This document shows, in pieces, positions 26,056 to 35,010 of a stretch of 49,593 nt of DNA. The DNA comes from an uncultured Oscillibacter sp. (GTDB lineage: Bacteria > Bacillota > Clostridia > Oscillospirales > Oscillospiraceae), in NCBI GenBank assembly GCA_934574045.1, contig CAKTMK010000014.1, positions 1 through 49,593 of the forward strand, read 5' to 3'. A model generated the notes under the pieces. It had not been told where the DNA came from and did no database searches. It saw only the letters and a program-made list of their open reading frames with translations. The translations under genes and the position numbers were made by a program. Every line of letters starts with the position of its first letter. Position 1 is the first letter of the stretch.

Positions 26056-27021
26056 TCACTTCGCCGCGGCTTCCAGCGCGGCGGCGGAGTGGCGCTGCCG
26101 CGCGCGGCGGCGGGCCGTCAGCGCGAAGATCACAAGGCCCAGAATGGTGACGAGATACGGGATGGGCGAGACGAGGTTGGAGTCCGCGCCCAGAGACGAG
26201 ACCTTGATGCCCAGCGCCTGCGCAAGGCCGAACACCAGCGCCGCCAGCATGGAGCCGAGGGGTTCGCCCGCGCCCATGGCCTGCGCCGCCAGCGCGATAA
26301 AGCCGCGCCCGGCCACCATGTCCTGAGACCAGCCCATGGCGTAATACATGGACATATACGCGCCGCCGAGACCGGCCATCGCGCCGGAGAGGCCGATGGC
26401 GATGTACCGCATCCGCAGGACGCTGACGCCCACGGACGCCGCGGCGTTTGGATTCTCGCCCACGGAGCGGATGTTCAGCCCCAGCGGGGTCTTATAGAGC
26501 AGCACCCACGTCACGAACACCAGCAGGAACGCGAGATAGGTCAGCAGGCAGTGTCCCGACAGGACGGGACCGAGAACGGGGATGTCCTTGAGCAACGGGA
26601 TGTCGATGGACGGCACCTGAAGATTCTTGGTGATGAGGGAGGTGGTGGAGGCCAGCGCAGTCCCCTCGGTGGCCTGCGTGATGACCTTGACCAGAAACAG
26701 CGTGCCGCCGGAGCCGATCATATTCACGGCCACGCCGGCCAGAATGATGTCCGTTTTCAGGTTGAAGGAGAAAAAGCCCATCAGCAGCGACACCAGCACG
26801 CCCATTATCAGCGCCAGCAGCACGCCCGCCGCCCACGAGCCGGTCCAGTAGGCCGTCAGGGAGCCGAACAGGGCGGAGATCATCATGATGCCCTCCAGTC
26901 CGATGTTGGAGATGCCCGCCTTTTCGCCGATGACCGCGCCCAGCGTGGCGAACAGGATCGGCGCGGTGATGCGCAGGATGGAGAAGAAGAAATCCGTTGT
27001 GAAGATCCGTTCCAGCAGCAT
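26056..27021 (-). CDS. ABC transporter permease, nucleoside uptake (NupQ/BmpC-like)
   Basis: 321 residues, 8-10 membrane helices, branched-chain permease superfamily. Family landmarks: the opening FFFSILRITAPILFATLGAVIGEKAGISNIGLEGIMM, the coupling region LLYKTPLGLNIRSVGENPNAAASVGVSV, and GRGFIALAAQAMGAG. The start ATG at 27021 directly follows the stop of the preceding permease gene, so the two subunits are made together. It would pair with the 27023-28183 product and the ATPase. Confidence 0.93.
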   Translation of the reverse strand: MLLERIFTTDFFFSILRITAPILFATLGAVIGEKAGISNIGLEGIMMISALFGSLTAYWTGSWAAGVLLALIMGVLVSLLMGFFSFNLKTDIILAGVAVNMIGSGGTLFLVKVITQATEGTALASTTSLITKNLQVPSIDIPLLKDIPVLGPVLSGHCLLTYLAFLLVFVTWVLLYKTPLGLNIRSVGENPNAAASVGVSVLRMRYIAIGLSGAMAGLGGAYMSMYYAMGWSQDMVAGRGFIALAAQAMGAGEPLGSMLAALVFGLAQALGIKVSSLGADSNLVSPIPYLVTILGLVIFALTARRRARQRHSAAALEAAAK

Positions 27022-27022
27022 C

Positions 27023-28183
27023 TTACTTCACGCTCCCTTCCGCCTGAGCGGCCTTCTGCGCCAGCTCCTCCTGCGCGCTGCGGACGACCAGCTTCTGCCG
27101 GTAGCCGGAGAGGAACTGCTCCGCCGCGAAGAACAGGAAGATCAGGGCCTGAATGATGTCGATGAGCTGGGCCGGGACGCCGGAATAGGTGCTCATCAGG
27201 CTGCAGCCCTTGTCCAGATAGGCCATGAAGAACGCCGCCAGCGGCACAAACGCCGGATTGTTCCGGGCGAGAATGGCCACCGTGATGCCTGTCCAGCCGT
27301 ATCCCGGCAGGGCGCTCCAGGAAAAGGCGGTGTAGCGGCCCAGCATCTCGATGCCGCCGCCCATGCCGGCCAGCAGTCCGCCCAGCACCTGCGCAAGGAT
27401 CACCACGCCGCCGACCTTGATGCCGGAGTACATGGCGAAGTCCTGATTGATGCCGATCATGCGGATGGCGTAGCCCCAGCGGGTGCGGTACATGAAAAGC
27501 GCCGTGAACACCACGAACACCAGCGCCACGATGAAGCCCCAGGAGAGCTTGGAGCCGTTGTCGATAAGCTGGGGGATGGCGGCCTGCTCGTGGAAGGGAT
27601 AGGACTGGACCTGCCCCTTGGACTTGTCCGCCAGATAGGTGTTGAGCAGGTACTTGATAAGGTACATGACCACGTAGTTGAGCATCAGGGAGTTGACCAT
27701 TTCGCTCACGCCCAGCTTCGCCTTCAGCACGGCGGGAATGAGCATCATCGCGCCCACGGCGGCCGCCGCCGCCAGCACGCATACCACCGGCAGCACTCCG
27801 GCAGGCAGGTCCAGATAGATGGCGCACAGCGCCCCCACGAACGCGCCCAGCATGATGCCGCCCTCCGCGCCCAGATTGAACTGGTTGGCGGAGAACATGA
27901 CGCAGGTGGCAAGGCCGGTGAAGATCGTGGGGATCATGTAGGCCAGAATGTCGGAGAGGTTCTTGGTGCTGATGCTGCCGTTGGCCCGGAAGGCCGGCCC
28001 GATCAGCAGCTGGCGCAGCGCGCCGGCGGTCTGGCCCAGCTTGGCGGACACCGCCGCGCCGAGGGACGCCCCGTCCGGCGCGTCCGCGCAGATGAAGATC
28101 AGCGCCGTCGTCACCAGCAGAGCCAGCAGGATCGCCGCTCCGCCGCGGACAAGGCTGAAGATCAGGTTCTGTTTCTTATTCAT
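27023..28183 (-). CDS. ABC transporter permease, nucleoside uptake (NupP/BmpB-like)
   Basis: 386 residues. One N-terminal helix, then a large segment (ANGSISTKNLSDILAYMIPTIFTGLATCVMFSANQFNLGAEGGIMLGAF) typical of the longer permease of BMP-family transporters, further helices and the coupling motif TRWGYAIRMIGINQDFAMYSGIK. The gene overlaps the ATPase gene by 8 bases. Start ATG after GGGAGGG. Together with the other permease it forms the channel through which the lipoprotein delivers nucleosides. Confidence 0.93.
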   Translation of the reverse strand: MNKKQNLIFSLVRGGAAILLALLVTTALIFICADAPDGASLGAAVSAKLGQTAGALRQLLIGPAFRANGSISTKNLSDILAYMIPTIFTGLATCVMFSANQFNLGAEGGIMLGAFVGALCAIYLDLPAGVLPVVCVLAAAAAVGAMMLIPAVLKAKLGVSEMVNSLMLNYVVMYLIKYLLNTYLADKSKGQVQSYPFHEQAAIPQLIDNGSKLSWGFIVALVFVVFTALFMYRTRWGYAIRMIGINQDFAMYSGIKVGGVVILAQVLGGLLAGMGGGIEMLGRYTAFSWSALPGYGWTGITVAILARNNPAFVPLAAFFMAYLDKGCSLMSTYSGVPAQLIDIIQALIFLFFAAEQFLSGYRQKLVVRSAQEELAQKAAQAEGSVK

Positions 28184-29735
28184 GGATGACCCTCCCGATC
28201 TCTTCCGGTGCCTGCTGCTTCAGGCCCAGCATGTATTCGCCCATGATCTCGTCGCTCAGCTCCGACGTGTCCTCAAAATAGGCGGCGACGCGGCCGCCGT
28301 ACATGACGATCAGGCTGTCGGACAGCTCCATGACCTCGTTCAGGTCCGCGGACACCAGCAGGACCGCGACGCCCTCCCGGGAGAGGTCCACCAGCTTTTT
28401 GCGGATGAACTCCGTGGCGCCCACGTCGATGCCGCGGGTGGGCTGGTCGGCAATGATGAGTTTGGGACCGTTGGAAAATTCACGGGCGACCACCACCTTC
28501 TGGATGTTGCCGCCGGAGAGCATCTGCACCTGCTGTGCGCCGGACTTGCACAAAACGGTGTAGTCCCGGATCAGCCGGTCGCACTCGGAGTGGATGGCCT
28601 TCATGTCGAACAGAGGGCCTTTATTGAGCCGTTTGTCGCCGCAGCGGTCGGAGATCAGGTTCTCTTCGATGGAGCCGCTGCCGGCGATGCCGTAGAGCAT
28701 CCGGTCCTCCGGCACCAGCGAAACGCCCTGCCGGCGGATGGTCCGCTGGGACTGGCCCAGAACGCTGGTCCCGTTGACCTCCACGCTGCCGGCGTTGGGC
28801 GTGTTCAGGCCGAAGAGCATATCCACCAGCTCCTTCTGGCCGTTGCCCTCCACGCCCGCGATGCCCAGGATCTCGCCCCGGCGCAGGTCGAAGGACACCT
28901 TGTCCAGCATCTTCTTGCCCCACTCGTTGACGTACTCCAGATCCCGCACCCGCAGGATCGTCCCCCCCGGCTGGGCCTTGCCCTTTTCCACCTTGAGCAC
29001 CACGTCCCGGCCCACCATCAGGCGGGAGATCTTCTCCGGGCTTTCGTCCTTCGTCTCATAGACGCCCATGGACTTTCCGCCCCGGAGGATGGTCATCCGG
29101 TCGGTGATCTGCATGATCTCGGCCAGCTTGTGGGAGATGAAGATAATGGTATAGCCCTGCTCCTTCAGGTGCATCAGCTCCTGAAACAGCTCCGCCGTCT
29201 CCTGCGTGGTCAAGACGGCAGTTGGCTCGTCCAGGATCAGGATCTTCGCGCCCCGGACCAGTGCCTTGAGGATCTCCACCTTCTGCTTCATGCCCACCGG
29301 GATATCGCACACCCGGGCGGTGGGGTCCACGTGGAGGTTGAAGCGCTGGGCGTATTCCTTCGTGATCTCGATGGCCTTGGCGTTGTCGATGAACATGCCG
29401 GACTTCTTGGGCACCATGCCCAGCACCATGTTCTCCGCCACGGTGAGACTGGGGACCAGCATGAAGTGCTGGTGGACCATGCCCACGCCCTTGGAGATGG
29501 CCACGGTGGGCGAGGTGAGGTTCACCTTCTCCCCGTTGACCCAGATCTCGCCGCTGGTGGGCTGCTCCAGACCGAACAGCATTTTCATCAGCGTGGACTT
29601 GCCCGCGCCGTTCTCTCCCATCAGCGCGTGGATCTCACCCTTTCGGACGTTCAGGTCCACGCCCTGATTGGCGGCGATGCCGTTGGGATACACCTTGGTG
29701 ATCCCTTTCATTTGGACGACGTATTCCTCTGGCAT
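28176..29735 (-). CDS. ABC transporter ATP-binding protein, double-domain nucleoside/sugar type
   Basis: 519 residues holding two ATPase halves, as in NupO/RbsA-type proteins. First half: Walker A MGENGAGKSTLMK (about 38-50) and Walker B KILILDEPTAVLT. Second half: a degenerate Walker A (GVEGNGQKELVDML), signature LSGGNIQKVVVAREF and Walker B LIIADQPTRGID. This asymmetry is normal for the family. Powers uptake by the two permeases. ATG at 29735 with AGGAGGGGG about 12 bases upstream. Separated from the lipoprotein gene by 175 bases including a strong hairpin. Confidence 0.95.
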   Translation of the reverse strand: MPEEYVVQMKGITKVYPNGIAANQGVDLNVRKGEIHALMGENGAGKSTLMKMLFGLEQPTSGEIWVNGEKVNLTSPTVAISKGVGMVHQHFMLVPSLTVAENMVLGMVPKKSGMFIDNAKAIEITKEYAQRFNLHVDPTARVCDIPVGMKQKVEILKALVRGAKILILDEPTAVLTTQETAELFQELMHLKEQGYTIIFISHKLAEIMQITDRMTILRGGKSMGVYETKDESPEKISRLMVGRDVVLKVEKGKAQPGGTILRVRDLEYVNEWGKKMLDKVSFDLRRGEILGIAGVEGNGQKELVDMLFGLNTPNAGSVEVNGTSVLGQSQRTIRRQGVSLVPEDRMLYGIAGSGSIEENLISDRCGDKRLNKGPLFDMKAIHSECDRLIRDYTVLCKSGAQQVQMLSGGNIQKVVVAREFSNGPKLIIADQPTRGIDVGATEFIRKKLVDLSREGVAVLLVSADLNEVMELSDSLIVMYGGRVAAYFEDTSELSDEIMGEYMLGLKQQAPEEIGRVIHE

Positions 29736-29859
29736 TTATGGGATTCCCCCTCCTGTTGTTTTCTGTTCGCGGGCCGCATACGGAGCCGCGGCGGCTCCTC
29801 TCCCGTCCACGCGGCGAAGAAGCGGCAGGGCGCTTCTCCGCCGCCTGAGCGTGAGCGGC

Positions 29860-29885
29860 AAAGAGGGGGCGCAAGCCCCCTCTTT
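29860..29885 (-). terminator. Intercistronic hairpin between the BMP lipoprotein and the ATPase
   Basis: Perfect 11-bp stem AAAGAGGGGGC with its complement and a four-base loop, followed on the minus strand only by GCCGC. Probably protects the lipoprotein mRNA end and lets only part of transcription pass, a common arrangement giving excess binding protein. Confidence 0.6.
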
Positions 29886-29910
29886 GCAGTTTTTGCAGGC
29901 TGCCTTGAGC

Positions 29911-31047
29911 TTACGGACGCACGGACTCGCGCAGGGCGATGGCGCCGTCGTTATCGTCGATGGCGGAGGGCACGGTGACCGTTCCGTCGATGATGCTCTG
30001 CTGCGCGGCGGCCATGGCGGCCTTGGTCTCCTCAGAGGCATAGGTCGCGTAGTTCTTGTCGGTCACGATGCCGACGCCGCCTTCAGGGATGCCCAGCAGG
30101 ATGTTCTGACCGAACAGATCCTGACCGGCGTCCCACTGATCGAAGAACCACACCAGAGAGTTGCCGATGTTCTTCAGGCCGGAGGTCAGGGTGATGGCAG
30201 CCAGATCGGAGGAGAAGGTCAGCTCCTGATCGGAGTCCACGCCCAGGAACCAGGCCTTGCCGGTCTCCAGCGCGGCCTCGGCGGCGCCGTTGCCGGAGTT
30301 GCCGGCCACGCCCCAGATGATGTCGCACTTGTTGTCGTTAATCATGGACAGGCCGTACTCCTTGGCGATGGCGGTGTCCACATAGTCGTTGGTGTAGCGG
30401 GTATCGACCTTGATGTCGGGGTTGACGCTCTGGGCGCCGAGAATGAAGCCGTACAGGAAGTCGTTGATGACGGGGCTGTCCATGCCGCCGACGAAGCCGA
30501 CGACCGCGTCCTCGTTGATGTTGTCCACGCTGGTGTCCGTGGTCATGCTGGCGGCGAACACGCCCATCAGATAACCCAGATCGTTCTGCTTGTAGTTGAT
30601 GTTCACCACGTTGGGCTGGCTGGACTCAGAATCGTAAATCAGGTACTTCTGATCGGGATACTTGGCGGCCACCTCGTCCAGATACTCGGGCATCTGATAG
30701 GTGCCGCAGACGATCAGGTCATACTCGCCGGACTCGGAGACCTCATAGAGGTTGCTCAGCCACGCGGGCTGATCCTCGTCGGCGCCGCCCATCTGGATGG
30801 TGTTCAGCGTGATGCGTCCGGCGTCCCGCAGCTGCTCCAGACCGGCCTCGGCAGAGTCGAAGAAGGACTTGTCGCCCAGATTGCCGTTGACCAGATTGCA
30901 GACGTTATAGACCTTTCCGCCCTCATTCCCGGCGGAGCCGGCCGGCGCCGCAGAGCCGCCGGAAGCGGCGGGCGCGGAGCTGCCGCCGCAGGCTGCCAGG
31001 GACAGAGCCATGGACAGTGCAAGAGCAAGCGCAAACAACTTTTTCAT
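29911..31047 (-). CDS. BMP-family (PnrA/TmpC-like) nucleoside-binding lipoprotein
   Basis: 378 residues. Signal peptide MKKLFALALALSMALS with lipobox LAAC (C20), then a serine/alanine/glycine linker. The BMP fold follows: VYNVCNLVNGNLGDKSFFDSAEAGLEQL, NLYEVSESGEYDLIVCGTYQMPEYLDEVA, VGFVGGMDSPVINDFLYGFILGA and AFDQWDAGQDLFG-like ends. PnrA relatives bind purine nucleosides. The start is ATG 31047 after GGAGG; the frame is open far upstream, but that would lack a signal peptide and cross the promoter. First gene of the nucleoside uptake and hydrolysis operon. Confidence 0.94.
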   Translation of the reverse strand: MKKLFALALALSMALSLAACGGSSAPAASGGSAAPAGSAGNEGGKVYNVCNLVNGNLGDKSFFDSAEAGLEQLRDAGRITLNTIQMGGADEDQPAWLSNLYEVSESGEYDLIVCGTYQMPEYLDEVAAKYPDQKYLIYDSESSQPNVVNINYKQNDLGYLMGVFAASMTTDTSVDNINEDAVVGFVGGMDSPVINDFLYGFILGAQSVNPDIKVDTRYTNDYVDTAIAKEYGLSMINDNKCDIIWGVAGNSGNGAAEAALETGKAWFLGVDSDQELTFSSDLAAITLTSGLKNIGNSLVWFFDQWDAGQDLFGQNILLGIPEGGVGIVTDKNYATYASEETKAAMAAAQQSIIDGTVTVPSAIDDNDGAIALRESVRP

Positions 31048-31062
31048 GTACAGAACCTCCAT

Positions 31063-31117
31063 AAAAAAATAGCTCAAAGGACGCGGGACCGCTGCCTTCT
31101 CGGCCCGGAGCTTTGAG
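31063..31117 (-). promoter_or_regulatory. Terminator-like hairpin in the leader of the nucleoside operon
   Basis: The transcript should start near 31119 and immediately enters CTCAAAG (31111-31117), which pairs with CTTTGAG (31073-31079). An inner CGGGCC/GGTCCCG helix lies within, and CTA plus seven T follows. The ribosome site and start codon come right after. This looks like an attenuator; the antiterminating signal is unknown and no purine riboswitch core is visible. Confidence 0.55.
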
Positions 31118-31125
31118 ACAAAATA

Positions 31126-31154
31126 ATTGTAGCGGCTGGCTATGCGCTTGTCAA
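31126..31154 (-). promoter_or_regulatory. Promoter of the nucleoside operon
   Basis: Minus strand TTGACA, 17 bases, TACAAT; 11 of 12 consensus positions. Confidence 0.88.
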
Positions 31155-31265
31155 TTTGCGCCAGAAAATTTATCTGTTTTGAACAAAAATCGTCAGGTAT
31201 TTCCGTTAAAACAATTATTCCCGCGGCGCAGGCTCCGGTAGGACCGCCGGAGTGCAGATTTTTCA

Positions 31266-31294
31266 TTGTATATTTGCGCGTTTGATGATACAAT
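31266..31294 (+). promoter_or_regulatory. Promoter of the cysteine hydrolase gene
   Basis: TTGTAT, 17 bases, TACAAT, about 50 bases before the start codon, divergent from the nucleoside operon. Confidence 0.75.
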
Positions 31295-31344
31295 ACAGGG
31301 AAACACCGCCCGCTGCGGGCGGGTGCGAAAGGATGGATGCGGGC

Positions 31345-31875
31345 ATGGACTGCCTTTTTGTCATCGACTATCAGAAGGATTTCGTGGACGGGGCGCTGGG
31401 CTTTCCCGGCGCGGAGAAGCTGGACGCGGCCATCGCCGCGCGGGTCCGGGAATACGGCCCGGGCCGCGTGTGGTTCACGCAGGACACCCACACGCCCGAC
31501 TATCTCTCCACCCGGGAGGGGGCGCTCCTGCCGGTGATCCACTGTGTCCGGGGCACTCCCGGCTGGGAGAACTACGGCCAGACCGCCGCCGCGCTGGCGG
31601 AGGTGGGCGCCGTCGGGATCGAGAAGCCGTCCTTCGGCATGGACACCGGCGACCCGGCGGTGCTGGCGGCGCTGCCGGCGCAGGCGGACCGGATCGAGCT
31701 TTGCGGCCTTGTGTCCAACATCTGCGTGGTGAGCAACGCCGTGGTGCTCCAGAGCCGGTATCCTCAGGCCCGCATCGTGGTGGACGCCCGGCTCACCGCC
31801 AGCTTTGACCCCGCGCTGCACGAAAAGACGCTGGACGTGCTGGCGGGCCTTCAGGCGCAGATCGTGGGCCGCTGA
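31345..31875 (+). CDS. Isochorismatase-fold cysteine hydrolase (nicotinamidase-like)
   Basis: 176 residues from ATG 31345; ATG 31333 four codons earlier is possible, but the AAAGG would then touch it. Catalytic triad of the family: D in FVIDYQKDFVDG, K in VGIEKPSFG, C in CGLVSNICVVSNAV. TQDTHTPDYLSTREG holds the histidine expected at a metal site, close to nicotinamidase PncA (D-T-H). Likely converts nicotinamide to nicotinate for NAD salvage, but other amides are possible. A single promoter faces away from the nucleoside operon. Confidence 0.82.
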   Translation: MDCLFVIDYQKDFVDGALGFPGAEKLDAAIAARVREYGPGRVWFTQDTHTPDYLSTREGALLPVIHCVRGTPGWENYGQTAAALAEVGAVGIEKPSFGMDTGDPAVLAALPAQADRIELCGLVSNICVVSNAVVLQSRYPQARIVVDARLTASFDPALHEKTLDVLAGLQAQIVGR

Positions 31876-31953
31876 CCCGCGCCGCCGCTTCCCCTTTTAT
31901 TTCGAGCATGTTTTGCAGTACGCATATTTATTTATAAATAAGGAGGAACTTCC

Positions 31954-33555
31954 ATGAAGCTCAGCTTTTTCGGCGCCGATCAGTGCGTCACCGGCAGCTG
32001 CCACTGTCTGGAGATCAACGGCAAGCGCATTCTTGTGGACTGCGGCCTTCAGCAGGGACGGGACGAGGTGTCCAACAGCGAATTCCCCTTCGCCGCCAAC
32101 TCCATCGACTACGTTCTGGTCACCCATGCCCATATCGACCACTCCGGCCGCATCCCCATGCTCATCCGGCAGGGCTTTCAGGGCCGCATCCTGACCACCC
32201 GGCTCACCGCCAACCTGCTGGAGATCATGCTGCTGGACTCCGCCCACATTCAGGAGCAGGACGCCGAGTGGAAAAACCGCAAGGGCGAGCGCTCCGGCGC
32301 GCCCCATGTGGAGCCGCTGTACACCGTGGAGGACGCCCAGCGGGTGACGGAGTTCCTCGACACCTGTGAATACGGACAGGTCATCGACCTGTGCGAGGGC
32401 GTGGAGGTGGAATTCGTGGACGCCGGCCATCTGCTCGGCTCCGCGTCCATCGCCATGGACCTGAAGGAGAACGGCGTGGAAAAGCGCATCGTTTTCTCCG
32501 GCGACATCGGCAACATCAAGCAGCCCATCATCCGCGACCCGGTCCACTTCTCCGGCGCGGACTACGTGGTGATGGAGTCCACCTACGGTGACCGCAACCA
32601 CACCGAGGTCTGGAACTACACCGCCGACCTTGCGAAGATCATTGATGAGACCATCCGCCGGGGCGGCAACATCATCATCCCCGCCTTTGCCGTGGGCCGC
32701 ACGCAGGAGCTGCTCTACTTCATCCGGGAGATCAAGGACAAGGGCCTTGTGACCTCCAACCCGGACTTTCCCGTGTACATCGACTCTCCGCTGGCCCGGC
32801 GGGCCACCACCATTTTCACCGGCGATCTCCACGGCTATCTGGACGATGACGCCATGAAGCTGGTGAAGGACGGCGAGCATATGTTCAGCTTCTCCAACCT
32901 GCACATGACCGAGACGGTGGACGAATCCCGCGGGCTGAACGAGGACCCCACGCCCAAGGTCATCATCTCCGCCTCCGGTATGTGCGACGCGGGCCGCATC
33001 CGCCACCACCTCAAGCACAACCTCTGGCGTCCGGAGTGCACGGTGGTGTTCGTGGGCTATCAGGGCGAGGGCACGCTGGGCCGCCATCTGCTGGACGGCA
33101 CGGACCATGTGAAGATGTTCGGCGAGGAGATCGCCGTCCGGGCCAAGATCGTCAACTTTCAGGGACTCAGCTCCCACGCCGACCGGGATCACCTCATCAG
33201 CTGGATCGCGGACTTCAAGGCTCCCAAGCCCCAGCACGTGTTCGTGGTCCACGGCGACCGGGAGATTGCGCCCTACTTCGCCAAGACCATCGAGGCCATG
33301 GGCTTCACCGCCCACGCGCCGCAGTATACCGAGGTGTACGATCTGGCCGCCTGCAAGCAGCTTGCCGCCGGGTATCTGCCCGAGCGCAAGGCAAAGGTCA
33401 TCGAGGGCGTCAAGGTCTCCTCTGCCTACGAGCGGCTGGTGGCCGTCGGCCAGATGGTCATGGAGGCCATCCGCCGGGCCAAGGGCCGGGACAACAAGAG
33501 CCTTGCATCCTTTGCCGACCAGCTCAAAAAAGTGCTGGAAAAGTGGGAGGCGTAA
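31954..33555 (+). CDS. Beta-CASP metallo-beta-lactamase-fold ribonuclease
   Basis: 533 residues. The metallo-beta-lactamase core with VTHAHIDHSG (58-65) binds zinc; FVDAGHLLGSASI and FSGDIGN follow. The beta-CASP insertion contains MESTYGDRNH and FAVGRTQELLYFIREI, and the end carries GLSSHADRDHLISWI and VVHGD (RMMBL part). Proteins of this architecture (CPSF73-like, TTHA0252-like) are RNA endonucleases or exonucleases, separate from RNase J. Start ATG after AAGGAGG. Followed after 42 bases by rlmD, an rRNA methylase, so the pair may share an RNA-processing theme. Confidence 0.9.
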   Translation: MKLSFFGADQCVTGSCHCLEINGKRILVDCGLQQGRDEVSNSEFPFAANSIDYVLVTHAHIDHSGRIPMLIRQGFQGRILTTRLTANLLEIMLLDSAHIQEQDAEWKNRKGERSGAPHVEPLYTVEDAQRVTEFLDTCEYGQVIDLCEGVEVEFVDAGHLLGSASIAMDLKENGVEKRIVFSGDIGNIKQPIIRDPVHFSGADYVVMESTYGDRNHTEVWNYTADLAKIIDETIRRGGNIIIPAFAVGRTQELLYFIREIKDKGLVTSNPDFPVYIDSPLARRATTIFTGDLHGYLDDDAMKLVKDGEHMFSFSNLHMTETVDESRGLNEDPTPKVIISASGMCDAGRIRHHLKHNLWRPECTVVFVGYQGEGTLGRHLLDGTDHVKMFGEEIAVRAKIVNFQGLSSHADRDHLISWIADFKAPKPQHVFVVHGDREIAPYFAKTIEAMGFTAHAPQYTEVYDLAACKQLAAGYLPERKAKVIEGVKVSSAYERLVAVGQMVMEAIRRAKGRDNKSLASFADQLKKVLEKWEA

Positions 33556-33597
33556 CGCCGCCCCGGTCTCAGGGATCTTTTCAAACAGGAGAACAGT

Positions 33598-34965
33598 ATG
33601 GAACGTCTGTCAGTCGGGCAGCTTGCTGCCGGCACAGTTGAGGGCTACTCCAGCGAGGGCCTTGGGATCGTTCGCATCGGCGGCGCGGTGGTCTTTGTAC
33701 CCCGCGCCGTCCGCGGCGAGACGGTAAAGCTGCGCATCACAAAGGTCATGAAGACCTGCTACGCCGGAGAGATCGTGGAAATCCAGAAGCCGTCCCCGGA
33801 GCGGCGGGAGCCGGACTGCCCGGTTTTCGGCCAGTGCGGCGGCTGCGTCTACCGCCACTTGAGCTACGCGGAGGAGCTGCGGGCCAAGCGCCAGAAGGTG
33901 CAGGACGCCCTGACGCGCATCGGCGGTCTGGACCTTGCGGTGGAGGAGATCCTCGGCGCGGAGCATCCGCTCCACTACCGCAACAAGGCCCAGTACCCCG
34001 TGGGTGTGGACGGAACGGTGGGCTTTTACCGCCAGCGCAGCCATCAGGTGATCCCAGCGGAGGAGTGCCGCATCTGTCATCCCGCCGCTGGGCGCTGCGC
34101 CGGGGCGGTCCGGGCGTGGATGAAAAAATACGGCGTGGCCCCCTATGACGAACGGACCGGGAAGGGGCTGGTGCGCCATGTTTACGTGCGCACCAACCGT
34201 AAAGGTGAAAGCCTTTGCTGCGTGGTCCTCAACGGGAAGTCCGCCCCCCGGGAGCCGGAGCTGGCCGCCATGATCCTCGCCGCTGCGCCGCAGACCGTGG
34301 GCATCGTGCTCAACAGCAATCCCCGCCGGACCAACGTGGTCCTCGGCGAGAAGTACCGCACCCTCTGGGGGCAGGACTTTTTGATGGACGAGCTGTGCGG
34401 CCTGAGCTTCAAGCTGTCCGTCCCCGCCTTCTATCAGGTGAACCGGGAGCAGGCCGAGGCGCTTTACGCCAAGGCGGTGGAATTTGCCGGGCTGACGGGA
34501 ACGGAGACGGTGCTGGACCTCTACTGCGGCGCGGGGACCATCACGCTGACCATGGCGAAGCGGGCCGGGCGGGCCATCGGCGCGGAGATCGTGCCGCAGG
34601 CCGTGGAAAACGCCCGCGAGAACGCCGCGCGCAATGGTGCGAAAAACGTGGAATTTTTCTGCGGCGACGCGTCGGACGTGGCGGTGAAGCTGGAGCGGGA
34701 CGGTCTGCGGCCGGATGTGATCTGCGTAGACCCGCCCCGCAAGGGCCTTGCGCCGGAGGTGATCGCCAGCGCCGTGGGGATGTCGCCCCGGCGGATCGTC
34801 TACGTCTCCTGCGACCCAGCCACCCTCGCCCGGGACCTGAAGCGGTTTGGGGAACTGGGCTACCGCGCCGTCCGCGCCGCCGCCGCGGACCTGTTCCCCG
34901 GAACGTGCCACGTGGAGAGCGTGGCGCTGCTCGTTCCCGCACTTGAAACCGTCCCCGCTCCATGA
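33598..34965 (+). CDS. rlmD: 23S rRNA (uracil-5-)-methyltransferase RlmD/RumA family
   Basis: 455 residues. N-terminal TRAM domain (SVGQLAAGTVEGYSSEGLGIVRIGGAVVFVPRAV), an iron-sulfur site with C74, C80 and C83 in CPVFGQCGGC plus a fourth from ECRIC (157/160), then a Rossmann methylase: LDLYCGAGTITLTMA (SAM), CVDPPRKGL and the catalytic cysteine in VYVSCDPATLARD. Methylates U1939-type (and in some Gram-positives also U747-type) positions. Start ATG after AAACAGGAGAACAGT. The last 23 bases overlap the promoter of the next gene. Confidence 0.94.
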   Translation: MERLSVGQLAAGTVEGYSSEGLGIVRIGGAVVFVPRAVRGETVKLRITKVMKTCYAGEIVEIQKPSPERREPDCPVFGQCGGCVYRHLSYAEELRAKRQKVQDALTRIGGLDLAVEEILGAEHPLHYRNKAQYPVGVDGTVGFYRQRSHQVIPAEECRICHPAAGRCAGAVRAWMKKYGVAPYDERTGKGLVRHVYVRTNRKGESLCCVVLNGKSAPREPELAAMILAAAPQTVGIVLNSNPRRTNVVLGEKYRTLWGQDFLMDELCGLSFKLSVPAFYQVNREQAEALYAKAVEFAGLTGTETVLDLYCGAGTITLTMAKRAGRAIGAEIVPQAVENARENAARNGAKNVEFFCGDASDVAVKLERDGLRPDVICVDPPRKGLAPEVIASAVGMSPRRIVYVSCDPATLARDLKRFGELGYRAVRAAAADLFPGTCHVESVALLVPALETVPAP

Positions 34966-34971
34966 TACAAT
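34943..34971 (+). promoter_or_regulatory. Promoter of the coiled-coil protein
   Basis: TTGAAA, 17 bases, TACAAT, starting inside the 3' end of rlmD; ribosome site AGGAGG at 35000-35005. Confidence 0.75.
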
Positions 34972-35010
34972 AGCACCGCAGACGACTTACCGCTTTTACA
35001 GGAGGTCTTT

